A stretch of 6,490 nt of DNA, taken from contig JALORT010000124.1 in the NCBI GenBank assembly GCA_025458755.1, positions 1 through 6,490 on the forward strand, in the 5' to 3' direction. The notes beneath the pieces were generated by a model. It made no database searches and was not told the origin of the DNA. It worked only from the letters and a program-made list of their open reading frames with translations. The translations under genes and the position numbers were made by a program. How positions within the stretch are numbered: position 1 is the first letter of the stretch; the number at the start of each line of letters is the position of its first letter. The stretch is from Methylotetracoccus sp. GTDB lineage: Bacteria; Pseudomonadota; Gammaproteobacteria; Methylococcales; Methylococcaceae. Positions 5,331-6,490 of this stretch are shown in pieces.

Positions 5331-6490
5331 GGTGAATCGGATCCGGTCAAAATTCCCCGGGTGTCAAGGGTCAAGGCGACCCGGCGGGTCGCCGCCAAGC
5401 GGTAACGGCGGTCGCTGGCCGACAGCAGCCCTCCCGTCATCATCAGAAGCCCGCCGAGCCAGACCCAGCGGATGAGCGGCTTGTAATGGAGTCGTACGCT
5501 CCACGCGCCGTGATCCATGGGTTCTCCGAGCGCGATATAGAGATCCCGGAACAGGCCAGGGTCGATCGCGGCTTCGGTCATTGTTCTCCCTTGCGAATTG
5601 TAAGTCCGCTTTTGCGGCCTGAGCTGCAAGGGCGGGCCGCCCTCAACGCTGACACTGAAATGGCCTTCCTCGGCCAGATAGTTCGGACCCTCCAAGCTCT
5701 CCGTGCCCTTAAAAGTAAAGCGGTATTGTGCCAGGGTGACCGTTTGCCCCGGGGCGAACCGAACGGTCTTTTCCTCGCTGAAGCGATTCGAGACAACGAC
5801 GCCGAAGAGAAACACGGCGAGCCCCAAGTGGGCGATAGTCATACCGTATGTGCTTCTCGACTGGGACCGCAACCCCAGAATCAGGGTTTCTCTCAATCGG
5901 GCACGAGACCAGAAGGTGGTTAAACTCGTCGCCAGAAGCCAGATGCCGAGCGACATCCCGGTCATCGCAGTGATATCCACAGGACTCCAGGTCAGCGCAT
6001 TGATAACGGCAGCCGCCGCGATACTCAGAGGCAACAGAAACCGGAACATTCTGGCGATCTTGGCGGCATCTCCCTGCCGCCAGGCCACCGACGGCGCCCA
6101 GCCGGCGATGAGAAAAACCGGGACCATCAGCGGCGTGAACTGGGAAGCGAAATAGGGTGGGCCGACGGAGATCTTGCCCAAGTTAAGGGCATCCAAAATC
6201 AACGGGTAAAGGGTTCCGAGCAAAATACTGGCTGATGCCGTCACCAGCAGAAGGTTGTTGACGAGCAGCAGGTTCTCCTTGGAGAAAAGCGCATACACTG
6301 TCGCGTCTTGCAACACAGGCGCTCGGATCGCATAGAGAATCAACGACCCGCCGACGACTATACCAAGCAGTACCAAGATGAAAAGGCCGCGGGTCGGGTC
6401 GGAGGCGAAGGCATGCACCGAAGTGAGGACGCCCGAGCGTACCAGAAAAGTGCCCAGCAGGCTCAAGGAGAACGCGAATATCGCCAGATG
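5291..6490 (-). CDS. ccmF: Cytochrome c heme lyase subunit CcmF (partial, N-terminus off the window)
   Basis: The frame is open from the right edge to TAA at 5291-5293, giving 399 residues, roughly the last 60% of a protein of about 650. The start lies outside the window, so the WWD heme-handling domain is not seen. The visible part begins HLAIFAFSLSLLGTFLVRSG followed by VLTSVHAFASDPTRGLF, a CcmF hallmark; its His corresponds to periplasmic H303 of E. coli. MTIAHLGLAVFLFGVVVSNRF holds the conserved transmembrane His (H491 in E. coli). A periplasmic region with FAPGQTVTLAQYRF, RTYNSQGRTMTEAAI and GAWSVRLHYKPLIRWVWLGG leads to the last helix and SASDRRYR. CcmF, with CcmH, attaches heme to apocytochrome c at the periplasmic face of the inner membrane. 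Its last 40 bases overlap the ccmG start; the tail after DRRYR is long and non-conserved in look. Confidence 0.97.
   Translation of the reverse strand, partial: HLAIFAFSLSLLGTFLVRSGVLTSVHAFASDPTRGLFILVLLGIVVGGSLILYAIRAPVLQDATVYALFSKENLLLVNNLLLVTASASILLGTLYPLILDALNLGKISVGPPYFASQFTPLMVPVFLIAGWAPSVAWRQGDAAKIARMFRFLLPLSIAAAAVINALTWSPVDITAMTGMSLGIWLLATSLTTFWSRARLRETLILGLRSQSRSTYGMTIAHLGLAVFLFGVVVSNRFSEEKTVRFAPGQTVTLAQYRFTFKGTESLEGPNYLAEEGHFSVSVEGGPPLQLRPQKRTYNSQGRTMTEAAIDPGLFRDLYIALGEPMDHGAWSVRLHYKPLIRWVWLGGLLMMTGGLLSASDRRYRLAATRRVALTLDTRGILTGSDSPCATSCRSPSSAS

Noticed and set aside
5486..6155. Plus-strand ORFs at 5486-5923 and 5703-6155
   Set aside because: Antisense to ccmF, whose conserved residues identify the true strand.
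1..6490. CRISPR array, transposon ends or novel defence system
   Set aside because: No regularly spaced repeats, no long terminal inverted repeats, and no nuclease, helicase or transposase motifs were found on either strand.

Overview
This window looks like chromosome from a GC-rich Gammaproteobacterium. The grounds are an OmpR/EnvZ-type two-component pair with close motif matches to the gammaproteobacterial proteins, plus a System I (Ccm) cytochrome c maturation locus. A methanotroph-like or sulfur-oxidising relative is possible, but nothing here fixes the genus.

Layout: (i) 1-944, minus strand: the N-terminal 314 codons of a polytopic membrane protein with DoxX-like motifs, running off the left edge. 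(ii) 945-2797: about 1.85 kb with no confident gene. It holds one good intrinsic-terminator-like hairpin (1433-1458) directly after a small candidate ORF (1182-1430), two more uncertain ORFs (1564-2097 and 2179-2523), and three GGCTTTTTT tracts. It may be relic or mobile-element-derived DNA, but no integrase, transposase, tRNA or att site is visible. (iii) 2798-4908, plus strand: a two-gene operon with ATGA overlap, encoding an OmpR-family response regulator and an EnvZ-like sensor histidine kinase. All catalytic motifs are intact. (iv) 4909-5206: no convincing gene. (v) 5207-5330, minus strand: a decayed 5' stub of ccmG. (vi) 5291-6490, minus strand: the C-terminal 399 codons of ccmF, running off the right edge.

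How the genes relate: ccmF belongs to the heme-lyase step of cytochrome c maturation, and its usual downstream partner ccmG (the thioredoxin-like thiol reductase) should follow on the minus strand. Only its signal-anchor and the first part of the periplasmic leader remain. They are interrupted by a one-base frameshift and then a stop, and the thioredoxin domain is absent. The two-component operon converges on this broken end. The ccm locus therefore seems to have been truncated by a rearrangement, or this is a second, decaying copy. The signal sensed by the kinase and the targets of the regulator cannot be read from the window.
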